This document shows, piece by piece, positions 6,124 to 6,792 of a stretch of 6,792 nt of DNA. This stretch comes from Oscillospiraceae bacterium. GTDB taxonomy: Bacteria > Bacillota > Clostridia > Oscillospirales > Oscillospiraceae. Every line of letters starts with the position of its first letter. The stretch's first letter is position 1. The translations under genes were made by a program, and so were the position numbers. The notes under the pieces were generated by a model. It was not told the DNA's origin, did not search any database, and saw nothing but the letters and a program-made list of their open reading frames with translations. The stretch spans positions 1 to 6,792 of the forward strand of contig JAHHSE010000082.1 in assembly GCA_020025395.1 (NCBI GenBank), read 5' to 3'.

Positions 6124-6330
6124 CAGGACGAAATCCTCATCCTTCAGGTTGGAAAAGTCCGCCGCCGGGGGGGGAGGGGGGACTCGCTTAAAGGGGTCAT
6201 ATTGGAAATGGCGGCAGTGGTAGCCGGCGGAGACCACCCCTTTTCTGGGGCAGAGGACCTCATCCTTTTCCAGAAAGGAGCCTTGGGCACAGTAGGTACA
6301 GCGGGGGTCGATGGATTTTTGAAAAAGCAT
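6121..6330 (-). CDS. Small four-cysteine protein, function unknown
   Basis: 69-residue protein with cysteines at 11, 14, 27 and 39 (C-x2-C-x12-C-x11-C), spacing compatible with a zinc-ribbon or rubredoxin-like metal site, though no fold is certain. A run of five prolines (51-55) precedes an acidic tail, DFSNLKDEDFVL. It resembles short uncharacterised proteins I associate with Oscillospirales genomes, but I do not know a function. The ATG at 6330 is chosen over an in-frame ATG at 6393 for two reasons. GGAGGGA (6337-6343) lies 6 bases upstream of it, and the likely promoter -10 box lies only about 6 bases before the upstream ATG. It follows the ylbJ-like gene on the same strand, 70 bp away, so read-through from that gene is also possible. 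The poly-proline codons include a run of eight Cs. Confidence 0.75.
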   Translation of the reverse strand: MLFQKSIDPRCTYCAQGSFLEKDEVLCPRKGVVSAGYHCRHFQYDPFKRVPPPPPAADFSNLKDEDFVL

Positions 6331-6399
6331 GGGGAGTCCCTCCGGAATGAGTTTAAGACAGGGGAATGGACCTTCCGTCCCAATGGTTCGCATTTTATG

Positions 6400-6428
6400 A
6401 TTATATCATCTTTTTCCGTCGTTTTCCA
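6400..6428 (-). promoter_or_regulatory. Promoter of the small four-cysteine protein gene
   Basis: On the minus strand a perfect TATAAT (6400-6405), preceded by TGA to give the extended -10 form TGATATAAT, lies 17 bases from TGGAAA (6423-6428), a 4/6 match to TTGACA. The -10 box overlaps the stop codon of the ylbJ-like gene. The leader would be about 60 bases. Confidence 0.55.
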
Positions 6429-6792
6429 CTGTTTTTCCAAATGGCATAAAGCGCCAGAAGAAAAAAGATCAGCCAGACCAAAAAGGCGGCGGTGGTGGAG
6501 AGGGTGAGGGCGGTGGAGAAGTCCAGGCGGGTAAGGTCCTCCACCTGCTCCGCCAGGGCGATGGAGACGGGGACCGCCGTGGGGAAGCACCGGGCCAGCC
6601 CCGCGGTAAAGAGGGCGGACAGGCCGCCGTGGAGAAGCTTTCCCACAAAATAAGGTCGGACCGACAGGCCGCTCCCCCCCACGAAGGAGAGTACCTGACA
6701 GTGGACCGAAAGCCCCGCCCAGCCCAGCATAAAGGCGGCAAGCTCCAGCCGTCCGGTTCCGTTTCCGCTGCCGGACAGGGTCCCAACCCCGG
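6401..6792 (-). CDS. ylbJ: Sporulation integral membrane protein YlbJ/SpoVV, C-terminal part
   Basis: Only the last 129 residues are in the window; the frame stays open to the right edge, so the start lies outside. The fragment reads LELAAFMLGWAGLSVHCQVL, then LSVRPYFVGKLLHGGLSAL, patterns typical of the YlbJ family (nucleoside-recognition/gate-like membrane proteins). It ends with a hydrophobic helix of about 23 residues and a basic tail, KNSGKRRKKMI. In B. subtilis YlbJ (SpoVV) is needed for heat-resistant spores and is implicated in moving DPA across the outer forespore membrane. The presence of dpaAB nearby agrees with that role. Family assignment rests on recalled motifs in a partial sequence; a related gate-domain protein is the main alternative. 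Confidence 0.78.
   Translation of the reverse strand, partial: GVGTLSGSGNGTGRLELAAFMLGWAGLSVHCQVLSFVGGSGLSVRPYFVGKLLHGGLSALFTAGLARCFPTAVPVSIALAEQVEDLTRLDFSTALTLSTTAAFLVWLIFFLLALYAIWKNSGKRRKKMI

Noticed and set aside
6331..6393. Longer 90-residue form of the small cysteine protein starting at 6393
   Set aside because: The likely -10 box is only about 6 bases before that ATG, so the transcript would not include a ribosome binding site; the start at 6330 has GGAGGGA well placed.

Overview
The window looks like chromosomal DNA of a G+C-rich, endospore-forming member of the Clostridia, most likely an Oscillospirales lineage resembling Flavonifractor or Pseudoflavonifractor. The evidence is the pair of dipicolinate synthase genes, a YlbJ/SpoVV-type sporulation membrane protein, strong AGGAGG-like ribosome binding sites and the overall protein style. 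The taxonomic placement is inference. No rRNA, tRNA, CRISPR array, insertion sequence or phage gene is visible.

Layout, left to right. Positions 1-83 hold no gene I can support. A leftward unit follows: a TIGR04255-family protein of unknown function (2382 to 1588) and then pncB, nicotinate phosphoribosyltransferase (1523 to 84). A near-consensus promoter (TTGACA-N17-TACAAT) precedes the unit and a short hairpin lies between the two genes. Diverging from it, dpaA (2554-3426) and dpaB (3428-4021) form a tight two-gene operon for dipicolinic acid (DPA), the major small molecule of the spore core. Positions 4022-4262 are a convergent, hairpin-rich non-coding stretch. It contains a terminator-like hairpin for each direction.

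Next is a leftward Xre-type regulator with two predicted membrane helices (4802 to 4263). It is divergent from asnA (5019-6032), the ammonia-dependent asparagine synthetase. The 216-bp region between them holds a recognisable promoter for each gene and a set of GGTTGCG/CGCAACC half-sites, the best candidate regulatory circuit in the window. A 17-bp perfect hairpin ends asnA and also ends a leftward 69-residue four-cysteine protein (6330 to 6121). That gene has its own promoter inside the end of the next leftward gene. The last gene is a ylbJ/spoVV-like fragment (6792 to 6401) whose start lies outside the window.

How the genes relate: dpaA and dpaB make DPA, and ylbJ/spoVV is linked in Bacillus to moving DPA into the forespore, so both ends of one sporulation pathway lie within about 4 kb. 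pncB (NAD salvage) and asnA (asparagine synthesis) are housekeeping functions. Most of the window is ordinary chromosome. I do not see a clearly new multi-gene system. The items worth a second look are the membrane-anchored regulator with its half-site array next to asnA, the unknown TIGR04255 gene coupled to pncB, and the small cysteine protein beside ylbJ.
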